Shown here piece by piece: positions 32,000 to 38,482 of a stretch of DNA of 38,482 nucleotides (position 1 is its first letter; each line of letters begins with the position of its first letter). This DNA comes from an uncultured Anaerolineales bacterium (GTDB lineage: Bacteria > Chloroflexota > Anaerolineae > Anaerolineales > Villigracilaceae). The notes beneath the pieces were generated by a model that saw only the letters and a list, made by a program, of their open reading frames with translations, was not told where the DNA came from and ran no database searches. A program made the position numbers and the translations under genes. The stretch is from positions 1-38,482 of the forward strand of contig CALLJA010000175.1 in assembly GCA_938008865.1 (NCBI GenBank), written 5' to 3'.

Positions 32000-33614
32000 C
32001 ACTCACCTCTAAGTTAGATTGGAGGATGCTCTCGACATCCCCGAAGATAGCCCGAGCACTGTCATAGTCGATCGCCATGTCCAGCTCGGATTGAATTGCC
32101 TCTGCCAAATAATCTGGGATAACTGAAGGTACGAACTTCCTGAAGGCTTTTCCCCTGCGGAGACGCTTCAGTTGGTAGTCTCGCCAGGTGCGCAGCTCAC
32201 GTAGAACCGACTCCCTGGTCTGGTCATCGTGCTGATCTCCACGAGGAGGATCCTGGTCATCCAGAGTCGGCTCACCCACGTTGCCAGGTGCGTCAGGACG
32301 ATCCTCTCGCCCTTCTGGTGGGCTTCCCTGGTTATTTCCAGGCGCCTTTGGATCTTTGCCGCTCGCTTCTGCCAGCTGGTCGAAGTACATATCGCCGCCT
32401 GGATCAGTACGTGCAGGCAGTCCGATCGCGGAGCGAATCTGGTTCGGAGTGATTGAGTTCACGCCGTAGTAACGCATGTGCACGGTAGCGCGTTCGACCG
32501 CCGTAAGGAAATCTGGCTGCATGAACTTGAACTCCCAGCCCATGATCCCAAAGATGCGCTGGTGAATTTGTTCCGTAAAGGCCGCCTCAATAAACCTGAA
32601 CAGCGGGATCATCGTGGTCTCGTGGAACTCCCTACGAGACTCACGTAAGTTGGCACTTGACAGGTTGTCCGTAATGCCGAGCTTCGAGCCAGCCACGCCA
32701 GCCACAGCGAGCAGCTCCTGGCGGGTGTCCTTGCGTGCCTCTTGATAAGGCAGGTCGGAAGGGAGCCTCGAGAGCTCCTTGATCTCCAGGTCACCCTGGA
32801 CAGCCACGGGACTGCGCCCAATATTCTTGGGGCCTGCGTACCACTCAGCCAGGGTGGCCACGAACTCGTCGAACGCCTCATCAGACGTGTCACTCGGAAG
32901 AACATAGAAGGCCTCGGGCTTATCCCTGTTCTTCATGTATTCCCTGGCGGCAGTCTGCAAATAGATGTCCAGCGGAAGGTTGAAAGAACCCAGGGCGGCT
33001 ATGTCTGACCCGCCAGTCGGATGCCCCTCCCAGTCTGGATTTATGATGTAGACAATGTCCCGCGCCTCCTTGTGCTCGACGCGATCCTTTGTGTTCCTGG
33101 TCAGGTACTGGTAGAAAGCTGCACCCTTCTTGAAGAAGCCCCGCTCGTCGACGTTCGGCACAACATACCCGTGCAGGAAATCCAGGCCAATAGGGTAATC
33201 GTCCTGGTTGCGCAAAACTTTGTACGCGGCAAACCCAAAAAAGCGCAAGTACATTGCGCCTATCATGAGCTTATACGGAAGAGACTGGAAATCCTTGATG
33301 TTGTCCCACATCTTTTGCGGGCGCGTGTAGAACTGCATCAGCCTCTTGTGCTGCCTGTCTGTCGCGGAGCCACCAAACTCCTCCGACTTCGCCAGGCTCC
33401 ACCAGGCACCGACAGTCGAGCGGCCAATGACACTCATGGCTGCGCTGACGTATCCATGCACCTGGACGGTGTCCATCAGATCCCAAAAACGCGAGAAGTG
33501 CGTGACACTTACCGCTGCTTCCGAGGACGTGTTCAGGAGCTCAGTCGGCTTTGCTTTCACCACCGCTGACTTCTTATTCGGCTTTGTTCCGCTTCCGATG
33601 CTAATTACGGCCAT
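31992..33614 (-). CDS. Portal protein
   Basis: 540 aa. It has the usual portal layout: a helical N-terminus, a central wing (LPYKLMIGAMYLRFFGFAAYKVL), the clip/stem area (RLPSDLPYQEARKDTRQELLAVAGVAGSKLGITDNLSSANLRESRREFHETTMIPL is the conserved stem/crown helix region), then a Pro/Gly/Asp-rich linker (about 430-470) and a C-terminal helical tail. The dodecameric portal is the gate for DNA entry. It opens the leftward structural block and is divergent from the terminase gene group, whereas in most siphoviruses the two are co-directional. GGAG lies ten bases before the ATG and a GTTTGTAG motif about 25 bases upstream. Confidence 0.88.
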   Translation of the reverse strand: MAVISIGSGTKPNKKSAVVKAKPTELLNTSSEAAVSVTHFSRFWDLMDTVQVHGYVSAAMSVIGRSTVGAWWSLAKSEEFGGSATDRQHKRLMQFYTRPQKMWDNIKDFQSLPYKLMIGAMYLRFFGFAAYKVLRNQDDYPIGLDFLHGYVVPNVDERGFFKKGAAFYQYLTRNTKDRVEHKEARDIVYIINPDWEGHPTGGSDIAALGSFNLPLDIYLQTAAREYMKNRDKPEAFYVLPSDTSDEAFDEFVATLAEWYAGPKNIGRSPVAVQGDLEIKELSRLPSDLPYQEARKDTRQELLAVAGVAGSKLGITDNLSSANLRESRREFHETTMIPLFRFIEAAFTEQIHQRIFGIMGWEFKFMQPDFLTAVERATVHMRYYGVNSITPNQIRSAIGLPARTDPGGDMYFDQLAEASGKDPKAPGNNQGSPPEGREDRPDAPGNVGEPTLDDQDPPRGDQHDDQTRESVLRELRTWRDYQLKRLRRGKAFRKFVPSVIPDYLAEAIQSELDMAIDYDSARAIFGDVESILQSNLEVSDE

Positions 33615-33637
33615 AAATTTTCGTCACTCCACACCTG

Positions 33638-33645
33638 CTACAAAC
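33638..33645 (-). promoter_or_regulatory. GTTTGTAG element upstream of portal gene (one of several late-leader copies)
   Basis: On the - strand GTTTGTAG sits 24-31 bases before the portal ATG. The same octamer lies in the leaders at 28,794-28,801, 26,394-26,401 and 10,379-10,386. Close variants lie at 7,007-7,015, 28,768-28,776 and 31,379-31,387, all in the same orientation and all between late genes. Confidence 0.5.
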
Positions 33646-33675
33646 GGGGAGGGATGTAATAAGTTCATATTCAAC

Positions 33676-33704
33676 TTGACAAAAGACGGTAAGTATGCTA
33701 TTAT
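33676..33704 (+). promoter_or_regulatory. Consensus sigma70 promoter of the terminase operon
   Basis: TTGACA (33,676-33,681), 17-base spacer, TATTAT (33,699-33,704), preceded by TGC as an extended -10. The spacer AAAGACGGTAAGTATGC differs from that of the promoter at 3707-3735 at only three positions. A 7-bp dyad ATATAAT-CGTAC-ATTATAT (33,706-33,724) straddles the expected start point and is a possible operator. Confidence 0.88.
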
Positions 33705-33740
33705 TATATAATCGTACATTATATCGGAGAATACAGGTAA

Positions 33741-33992
33741 ATGAACATTCAAACGCACCTGAACGCGGATGACACGGAAGTGTTGTCCAACATCGACCTG
33801 CGGCGGGCTATCCGCAGATTACATCCGAGGCAGCAAGCGGTGCTCGCACTGAGATACTCAGGGTACCCGCGAAGACTCATTACTTCTTTACTTGGTATTT
33901 CGAGAACAACCGTATGGGCGGATGAGCGCGAGGCCGTGAACAATCTGCAGCGGATCCTCTTTGTAGGTAGTGCAGAGGATAACAATGAGTAA
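33741..33992 (+). CDS. Sigma-70 region-4-like HTH regulator
   Basis: 83 aa. The core LRRAIRRLHPRQQAVLALRYSGYPRRLITSLLGISRTTVWADEREAVNNLQRIL is a sigma-70 region-4-type helix-turn-helix: a leading L-x-P-R-Q-x-x-V-L-x-L-R-Y, then the recognition helix ISRTTVWADEREAV. There are no core-polymerase-binding sigma-2 motifs, so it is not a complete sigma factor. In Gram-positive phages short proteins of this kind (ArpU/RinA-type) lie just ahead of the terminase and switch on late genes. The same position here suggests it activates the late block. That is inference. The leader has GGAG about 11 bases ahead. Confidence 0.75.
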   Translation: MNIQTHLNADDTEVLSNIDLRRAIRRLHPRQQAVLALRYSGYPRRLITSLLGISRTTVWADEREAVNNLQRILFVGSAEDNNE

Positions 33993-34251
33993 CTCAAGCA
34001 ACGGACACTCTTGCCTGGCCTGCGGCAAGCGCATCACATGGCAGTTCGCTCTATGCAGGCAGTGCGAAAAAGTCTACGGGTCATCCATGAAAGACTGGCC
34101 CGAATGGTTGGCATTTCTATGGCGTGACGAGATTCGCGTGCGCCGCCAAGACAAGCGCGTGAAAGACAACGAGGTAACGTTCGTTGACCTGCCTCCAACA
34201 GTCGCCGCTGACGACAGGGTCGACACGGAGGACTACGATGACGGGGAGTAA
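33985..34251 (+). CDS. Small zinc-ribbon protein before terminase
   Basis: 88 aa from the ATG at 33,985, with AGAGGA six bases upstream; GTG 33,970 is in frame but overlaps the previous gene more. A four-cysteine knuckle, CLACGKRITWQFALCRQC, binds zinc in many small phage proteins. The rest is helical and acidic (VTFVDLPPTVAADDRVDTEDYDDGE). Its ATG overlaps the end of the sigma-like gene, and its end overlaps the start of the small terminase gene by 14 bases, so the whole operon seems translationally coupled. Function unknown. Confidence 0.65.
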   Translation: MSNSSNGHSCLACGKRITWQFALCRQCEKVYGSSMKDWPEWLAFLWRDEIRVRRQDKRVKDNEVTFVDLPPTVAADDRVDTEDYDDGE

Positions 34252-35086
34252 GGCCCTAAGCACCGTCGTGAAAGACCAGGAACTCGACCGCGACTGGCGT
34301 GCCGTAGTCGAGAAAATCACGGAGGAGTTTGGCAGTGACCTTCCTGACGACGTTATCCGCGCAACCGAGTTGCTGATTGCGGGCTACCCAACGTACAAAG
34401 CCGCGAAGGAGCTCGACGTTCGTCCAGCGACCATCCGCGAGTGGTTGAAGAAGTATCCGACAATGGCGCTCGCTGTTGCCAATGGGCGAAAGTTGATGAC
34501 TGCCTGGAGGATGTCCCGCCTTGAGCAGCAGTTCATAAAGGCGGTCGAGAAGTCCGAGGAGATCTTGGAACTCGACCTGAACGACAAGGACGTGAACGCG
34601 AAGGTAGTCACTGCTGTTGGGCAGCACGCCAGGTTTATTATTGGATTGTTTGCTGGTCAGCAGATCGACGTCAATGTGAAACTTGGCGAAGAAGACCAGA
34701 CCTTCAAAGCAAAAAAGGATGCCCTGGACTACCTGGTGTCCGAGCTGGCGAAGTCCCGAGAAGCTGCGGCGCCTTCCGCAGAGCCGATCGAAGCAACGTA
34801 CCGTGTCATCGACGTCAAGGCGGAGGAGAAAAAACTGCCTCTACTTGACCACGAGGGTAACCCCGCGTTTGGAGAACTTGGGAAGGCTGATGTCACTGAT
34901 GAGGGTACGCTGTGCCACATCTGCGGTAACAGGTACGGTAACCTGCTCCTGCACGTGACAGCAAACCACGGCATCAGTGTCAAAGAGTATGAGCTTGTCT
35001 TCATGCTGACCCCTGGAACGTTGAGCAAACTGAGGGAGCGTGCGCGTGGCGAAGATCCATCCAGCGGAACTGGAGAACCTAGCTAA
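34238..35086 (+). CDS. terS: Terminase small subunit with C-terminal zinc finger
   Basis: 282 aa from the ATG at 34,238, six bases after GGAGG. The N-terminal HTH (YPTYKAAKELDVRPATIREWLKKYP, about residues 49-73) is the type used by small terminase subunits to mark the packaging site. A long helical region follows (AWRMSRLEQQFIKAVEKSEEIL). The C-terminus carries CHICGNRYGNLLLHVTANHGISVKEYELVFML, which has the C-x-x-C-x(9)-H-x-x-x-x-H and H-G-x-x-x-x-E-Y pattern of Ros/MucR-type fingers. That finger is not a usual part of small terminases and may add a second DNA contact. It is followed by the large subunit with an overlap. Confidence 0.75.
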   Translation: MTGSKALSTVVKDQELDRDWRAVVEKITEEFGSDLPDDVIRATELLIAGYPTYKAAKELDVRPATIREWLKKYPTMALAVANGRKLMTAWRMSRLEQQFIKAVEKSEEILELDLNDKDVNAKVVTAVGQHARFIIGLFAGQQIDVNVKLGEEDQTFKAKKDALDYLVSELAKSREAAAPSAEPIEATYRVIDVKAEEKKLPLLDHEGNPAFGELGKADVTDEGTLCHICGNRYGNLLLHVTANHGISVKEYELVFMLTPGTLSKLRERARGEDPSSGTGEPS

Positions 35087-36914
35087 ACAGAATCCGCTTG
35101 CGTTCGGCATTTCACATATCGACTTGTTGGACGGCAAGCAGTGGTCTATCCAAGATAGGAAGTGGGCAGTCGAGCCATACCTGGCCGCAAACCCATTTGA
35201 CATCGAGAACGATCCGATCGGAAGAGCCCGCAGGGTTGCCTATGAAAAAAGCACCCAGGCGGGCATTTCGACGTTGTCCATCACCAGGGCGCTGCACTTC
35301 GCAGTACACTGGTCAGTCCGTATTGGGTACATGCTTCCTCGCTTGAAGGACGTCTCCGACTTTAGCTCCACCAGGTTGGATCCAACCATCGAGGCGTCCG
35401 AGTACTTGCGCGGTCTGAAAGGAATGCCAGACTCTGTTGCGACAAAGAAACTGGCCAACAGCTATCTGTTCTTCATGGAGGGTACCGTTGAGCCGCGCTC
35501 CATGCCTATGGATGCACTGTTCCTGGACGAAGTCGACCTCTGTGACCCTGACCACGTAGGCACGGCTCTCAACCGTCTTGACGCCAGCCCGTGGAAGTTG
35601 ATCACCTACCTGAGCACGCCGACGCTGCCCAACTATGGCATCGACGCCTTGTTCAGCTCCAGTGATCAGCGTGAGTGGGTGGTGCCTTGCCCGCATTGTG
35701 GGCACAAGCAAGAGCTTGACTGGGAAGAAAACCTGAAGGTGGAAGGCCCTGCGAACGAGCCTACCAACGTGTCGTACGTGTGCCGAAAGTGCAAGAAACC
35801 GTTGACGCTCGTGGACATCCAGGAAGGGGAGTGGGTACCTCGCTACCCGTCGAAGTCGAGTGACCTGCTTGGTTACCACATTTCGCAGATGATGACTACT
35901 CCAGCCCTGGAACTCTACAAGCACTTCCGTGACCCGAACCAGAGCACGGCTGAGTTCTACCGAAAGCGCCTCGGCAAGCCTTACACGATGATCGGCGGCA
36001 GCATCAGCCGCGACGACTTCATGGTGAACTGCTTCGATGACCAGTACGACTTCGACAGGAACCACGACGGGGCCTCGACATACTACATGGGCGTCGACCA
36101 GGGTAATCAGCTTCAGCTGGTTATCTACAAAATGACGAAGGGCAGCTATCGTCGAAAGGTTGTGCACATCGAGCTCGTTCCGTTTGATGCTGGCTTCGAT
36201 CGTGTTGGCCAGCTGATGAAACTCTTCAAGGTGCGCAGGGCCGTCATTGACGGTGACCCTAACAGGCACTCTGTAAAAATGCTGCAGAAGGACTTCCCTG
36301 GGCGCATACTCCTGGCCGACTACATCGAACAGCGCGACCGCTTCACGGCCAAGAAAACAGAGGGCAGCAAGGTATTCGACCACATCACGATCAACCGTAC
36401 CGAGAGTTTTGATGACCTAATTGAGTCGATCAAAGACGGTGAATGGGCCCTGCCTGGAAACCCGTCGTCCCCGCCACCAGTTGTCGAAGTGCTGATTGAC
36501 CAGGTCACATCACTGCGCAGAGACATCGAGAAGCGCAAGACTCCGTCTGGTGAAATCGAGGCTGCCGTATGGCGGAAGCTGCGTGCCGATCACATGGCTC
36601 ACGCCATGCTGTACGCCAAGCTGGCCAGTGACATGGACAAGGGTAGGAAATTTCGTACGACCGTTGCCGCGGCTAAAGAGAGCACTGACGAAGAAGAGAC
36701 CGCCGAAAAGTACTCACCCAAACCTGACGTGATCGCTGCGCTCGTAGCGCAATTCGCAGAAGTGCCGAAGAAGCAGCTGCAAGACTATCTGGCGGCCAGC
36801 GACAAGGAAGAGTACTCAGCCCCATTCCCGCTGAAGTACAAACTTGGACTGGTTGTTGACAGTTACGATGCCATAGATATAAACTGGGTGATAGAGTTTT
36901 TGTCAAGGCAGTAA
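35046..36914 (+). CDS. terL: Terminase large subunit, lambda GpA type
   Basis: 622 aa; start at GTG 35,046, about eight bases past GAGGG, with GTG 35,040 as an alternative. ATPase: a deviant Walker A of GpA type (EKSTQAGIST, near residue 67, Lys ahead of the Gln), Walker B ALFLDEVD near 160, and TYLSTPT as the coupling motif. A zinc ribbon (CPHCGHK near 214, CRKCKKP near 246) is characteristic of GpA relatives. Nuclease: YYMGVDQGNQLQLVIY near 345, RRAVIDGDPN near 400, and later Asp/Glu residues. The motor cuts and packages DNA through the portal. Its stop codon lies in the loop of a 12-bp dyad. Confidence 0.92.
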   Translation: MAKIHPAELENLAKQNPLAFGISHIDLLDGKQWSIQDRKWAVEPYLAANPFDIENDPIGRARRVAYEKSTQAGISTLSITRALHFAVHWSVRIGYMLPRLKDVSDFSSTRLDPTIEASEYLRGLKGMPDSVATKKLANSYLFFMEGTVEPRSMPMDALFLDEVDLCDPDHVGTALNRLDASPWKLITYLSTPTLPNYGIDALFSSSDQREWVVPCPHCGHKQELDWEENLKVEGPANEPTNVSYVCRKCKKPLTLVDIQEGEWVPRYPSKSSDLLGYHISQMMTTPALELYKHFRDPNQSTAEFYRKRLGKPYTMIGGSISRDDFMVNCFDDQYDFDRNHDGASTYYMGVDQGNQLQLVIYKMTKGSYRRKVVHIELVPFDAGFDRVGQLMKLFKVRRAVIDGDPNRHSVKMLQKDFPGRILLADYIEQRDRFTAKKTEGSKVFDHITINRTESFDDLIESIKDGEWALPGNPSSPPPVVEVLIDQVTSLRRDIEKRKTPSGEIEAAVWRKLRADHMAHAMLYAKLASDMDKGRKFRTTVAAAKESTDEEETAEKYSPKPDVIAALVAQFAEVPKKQLQDYLAASDKEEYSAPFPLKYKLGLVVDSYDAIDINWVIEFLSRQ

Positions 36915-36929
36915 ATATGCCTTGACAAA
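36899..36929 (+). promoter_or_regulatory. 12-bp perfect dyad over terminase stop and -35 box
   Basis: TTTGTCAAGGCA (36,899-36,910), loop GTAAATA, TGCCTTGACAAA (36,918-36,929). The terminase stop TAA lies in the loop and the TTGACA -35 box of the next promoter lies in the right arm. No T run follows, so it is not an intrinsic terminator. It is a good candidate operator or RNA control hairpin. Confidence 0.75.
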
Positions 36930-36950
36930 TCCGTCGTAGTATGGTAAACT
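36922..36950 (+). promoter_or_regulatory. Consensus sigma70 promoter of the structured-RNA region
   Basis: TTGACA (36,922-36,927), 17-base spacer ending AGTATGG, TAAACT (36,945-36,950), with a TGG extended -10. The start point should be near 36,957. The first plausible coding start downstream is 950 bases away, implying a very long leader or an independent RNA. Confidence 0.88.
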
Positions 36951-36956
36951 CTGGGT

Positions 36957-37910
36957 CATCCCCACAAGGGATCCAATCAAACTGAACGAAGCAAGCCAAT
37001 TGCCTAACGGCACGTGCGAAGCGAGAGCTTACATAGAAGACCCAAAACCTGGAACCAAATTAGAGCGCGAAACTAGACTGATACTGAGAGCATAGCCGAG
37101 CAATCGGATGGGGCGAGAAACACGGAGGAGCTACGAAAGCAGGGCTCCTTGATAGGCTAGTTTCGGGGGCGGGTCGACGAAGAGGCGGAGCGACGCACCG
37201 CTACATTGCGTGATGAGCGCCAGTGATTCACGCAACCATAGAATGATTCTTGTATGTCGGAGATGATCGCGCAAGCGGCAGCTCTTTATTACTGTGCTGG
37301 CTTACGGGCTCTTAGTTCCTGTGGTGGCGGCAGGGACAATGAGCGCCTGGTAACCTGTAGTTGCACCCAGAGCAGCCATAAGCAACTACTTGTATCGAGC
37401 TGCAAATCACATCCCGTCAAGTTTCCGTAGAGGAGGGAGTAACTGATCTGTGTGGGCCAATAACCCACCACTGGTAAATCACTTACCTGGGCAGTGCCTT
37501 TCGTTGAGGCAGGTCAGTTGGGTTATGCCCCCAGAAAATAGGTAACAGTGTGCGGTATTTCCGCACTCCATCGCCTACGCACTAGGCAAACTAATAGTGC
37601 GCAAGACTGTGTAAATCAGGACATACACCTCAACTCCCATCAACATCCGATCCACCAGGCACAGTTTTGTGCTAACGATCGGGTGTCGATGGGAGTAGTG
37701 TATCTCGCGTCATCAAGTGTACTGAGTGGGTGGTGCAGGCCTACAAAATGGTGTGAGGGCAAGTAACAGATGTCTCGGCACATTTTACGGGGTGTGAGAA
37801 CAAAAACATCTTACGGTGAAGGTGTCTACTGGACAGTACGCTCTGGAACGCCAAGCTATACCCGTTTGGTTTTTATAAAGGCGTAAGCCGCATTGTACCT
37901 GGAGGTCGGA
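36957..37910 (+). ncRNA. Candidate large structured RNA between terminase and recA
   Basis: About 950 bases with no supportable gene but dense RNA-like structure. CGAAACTAG (37,068-37,076) pairs with CTAGTTTCG (37,157-37,165), enclosing CCGA-GCAA-TCGG (37,096-37,107) and AGGAGC/GCTCCT (37,126-37,149), a branched domain. Other helices are TTGCGTGA/TCACGCAA (37,206-37,235), GTAGTTGC/GCAACTAC (37,357-37,389), TGCCT/AGGCA (37,495-37,511), GTGCGG/CCGCAC (37,550-37,566) and CGCACTA/TAGTGCG (37,578-37,601). A long compound hairpin spans 37,623-37,703. GNRA loops occur at 37,023, 37,100, 37,271 and 37,883. Size, phage setting and structure recall GOLLD- or ROOL-like large RNAs, but I cannot assign a class. 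No terminator is seen before recA, so it may also be a recA leader. Confidence 0.75.
37623..37703 (+). repeat. 81-base compound stem-loop within the candidate RNA
   Basis: Nested pairing: ATACAC (37,623-37,628) with GTGTAT (37,698-37,703), ACTCCCATC (37,633-37,641) with GATGGGAGT (37,688-37,696), then after one A-C mismatch ACATCCGATC (37,643-37,652) with GATCGGGTGT (37,677-37,686; one G-T wobble), then GCACA (37,659-37,663) with TGTGC (37,668-37,672). Total 30 pairs. Confidence 0.85.
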
Positions 37911-38482
37911 TTGATCAATAAAACTATCAGTGATCTGGTAAAACGGTTCGGAGAGGGCTCGGTAATGCTGCTCTCCGACGCAGGAAACATGCAAGTGGAG
38001 ACCGTCTCTACAGGGTCTTTGTCTTTGGACATTGCTCTGGGTGGCGGCGTGCCGCGTGGGCGCATTGTAGAGGTGTACGGCCCTGAATCCAGCGGCAAGA
38101 CCAGCGTATGCCTGCATATTATCGCTGAGGCACAGAAGTCTGGTGGCTACTGCGCCTTTGTGGATATGGAGCATGCCCTGGATCCAGAGTACGCAGCCAA
38201 GCTGGGAGTAGACCTGACCCGCCTGGCCGTATCGCAGCCAGACTCTGGAGAGCAGGCCCTTGAAATCGCGGAGGCATTTGTGCGCTCTGGTGACGTCGAT
38301 GTAGTTGTCGTCGACTCTGTGGCCGCGCTTGTTCCTCAGCGTGAAATCGAAGGAGACATGGGCGACGCCCAGATGGGCGCCCAGGCGCGACTGATGAGCC
38401 AGGCACTCAGAAAGCTGGCTGGCGCAGTCAGTAACAGTAAGTGCATCCTGATCTTCACCAATCAGATCCGCATGAAGGTCGG
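37911..38482 (+). CDS. recA: RecA recombinase, N-terminal part (runs off the window)
   Basis: 190 codons are visible from TTG 37,911, which lies five bases after GGAGGT; no ATG fits. The protein begins INKTISDLVKRFGEGSVM, followed by TGSLSLDIALGGGVPRGRIVE, Walker A GPESSGKT (residues 57-64), FVDMEHALDPEYA with the catalytic Glu, SQPDSGEQAL, Walker B DVVVVDSVAAL, the loop-1 stretch EIEGDMGDAQMGAQARLMSQ, and FTNQIRMKV at the window edge. It would form ATP-dependent filaments on single-stranded DNA for homologous pairing and repair. The N-terminal helix is about nine residues shorter than in E. coli. No intein is present in the visible part. It may be co-transcribed with the structured RNA. Confidence 0.95.
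   Translation, partial: MINKTISDLVKRFGEGSVMLLSDAGNMQVETVSTGSLSLDIALGGGVPRGRIVEVYGPESSGKTSVCLHIIAEAQKSGGYCAFVDMEHALDPEYAAKLGVDLTRLAVSQPDSGEQALEIAEAFVRSGDVDVVVVDSVAALVPQREIEGDMGDAQMGAQARLMSQALRKLAGAVSNSKCILIFTNQIRMKV

Noticed and set aside
36870..36927. A leftward promoter using the left arm of the dyad as -35
   Set aside because: TTGACA is perfect on the - strand and lies 17 bases from TTTATA, but that -10 matches the consensus at only three of six positions and would fire antisense to terminase without a gene to serve.
37548..37766. A 72-codon open frame inside the candidate RNA
   Set aside because: It starts within the GTGCGG/CCGCAC hairpin region and spans the 81-base stem-loop. It has no ribosome site and low-complexity composition.
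36957..37910. Group I or II intron, tmRNA, RNase P RNA or a tRNA array
   Set aside because: I could not find the group I core pieces, a domain V-like end, a tag frame with CCA end, the RNase P conserved blocks or any TTCGA/TTCAA T-loop with a matching acceptor stem. A covariance-model search would still be needed to exclude divergent members.

Overview
The window is part of the genome of a tailed double-stranded DNA bacteriophage, or a prophage, with an HK97-type head and a long non-contractile (siphovirus-type) tail. No sheath or baseplate-wedge genes are visible. The host cannot be read directly. An LL-H-family holin, an endolysin with two bacterial SH3 repeats and strong GGAGG ribosome sites point to a Gram-positive, Firmicutes-like host, with moderate confidence. 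No tRNA, CRISPR array or insertion sequence was found.

Layout. (1) 1-1.13 kb, + strand: a small operon of two unknown genes and a macro-domain (ADP-ribose) protein, closed by an intrinsic terminator. (2) 1.17-1.82 kb, +: an AT-rich leader with repeats, then a tyrosine recombinase that keeps the whole catalytic domain but lacks the N-terminal DNA-binding domain. (3) 1.82-3.68 kb, -: a PD-(D/E)XK-like nuclease and a metallophosphoesterase with an HTH-like N-terminus, driven by their own consensus sigma70 promoter. (4) 3.76-33.6 kb, -: the late structural and lysis block. In transcription order it holds portal, zinc-ribbon protein, small protein, prohead protease-scaffold fusion, major capsid protein, connector, neck/closure, tail terminator, major tail protein, tail chaperone with a -1 frameshift extension, tape measure (1571 aa), distal tail protein, tail hub-like protein, long fibre (938 aa), three paralogous His-rich tail fibres, endolysin, coiled-coil/TM lysis protein, a small structural protein, LL-H holin, another structural protein, a 17-repeat surface protein, an Ig-like protein and an SH3-like protein. 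Internal terminators follow the capsid, tail-tube and 135-aa genes. (5) 33.7-36.9 kb, +, divergent: a sigma-region-4-like regulator, a zinc-ribbon protein, and small and large (GpA-type) terminase subunits. (6) 36.9-37.9 kb, +: about 950 bases with no convincing gene, opened by a consensus promoter and packed with nested inverted repeats and GNRA tetraloops. This looks like a large structured RNA. (7) 37,911 to the window end: recA from a TTG start, running off the edge.

Three sigma70 promoters, at 3.7, 33.7 and 36.9 kb, share an unusually conserved spacer and extended -10. One carries a perfect dyad across the -10, suggesting a common regulator. A different recurring element, GTTTGTAG, lies in the leaders of several late genes. 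The most noteworthy object is the candidate structured RNA between terminase and recA. Next come the shared promoter/operator family, the frameshift site that restores an otherwise unreadable tail-chaperone extension, and the catalytic-domain-only recombinase.
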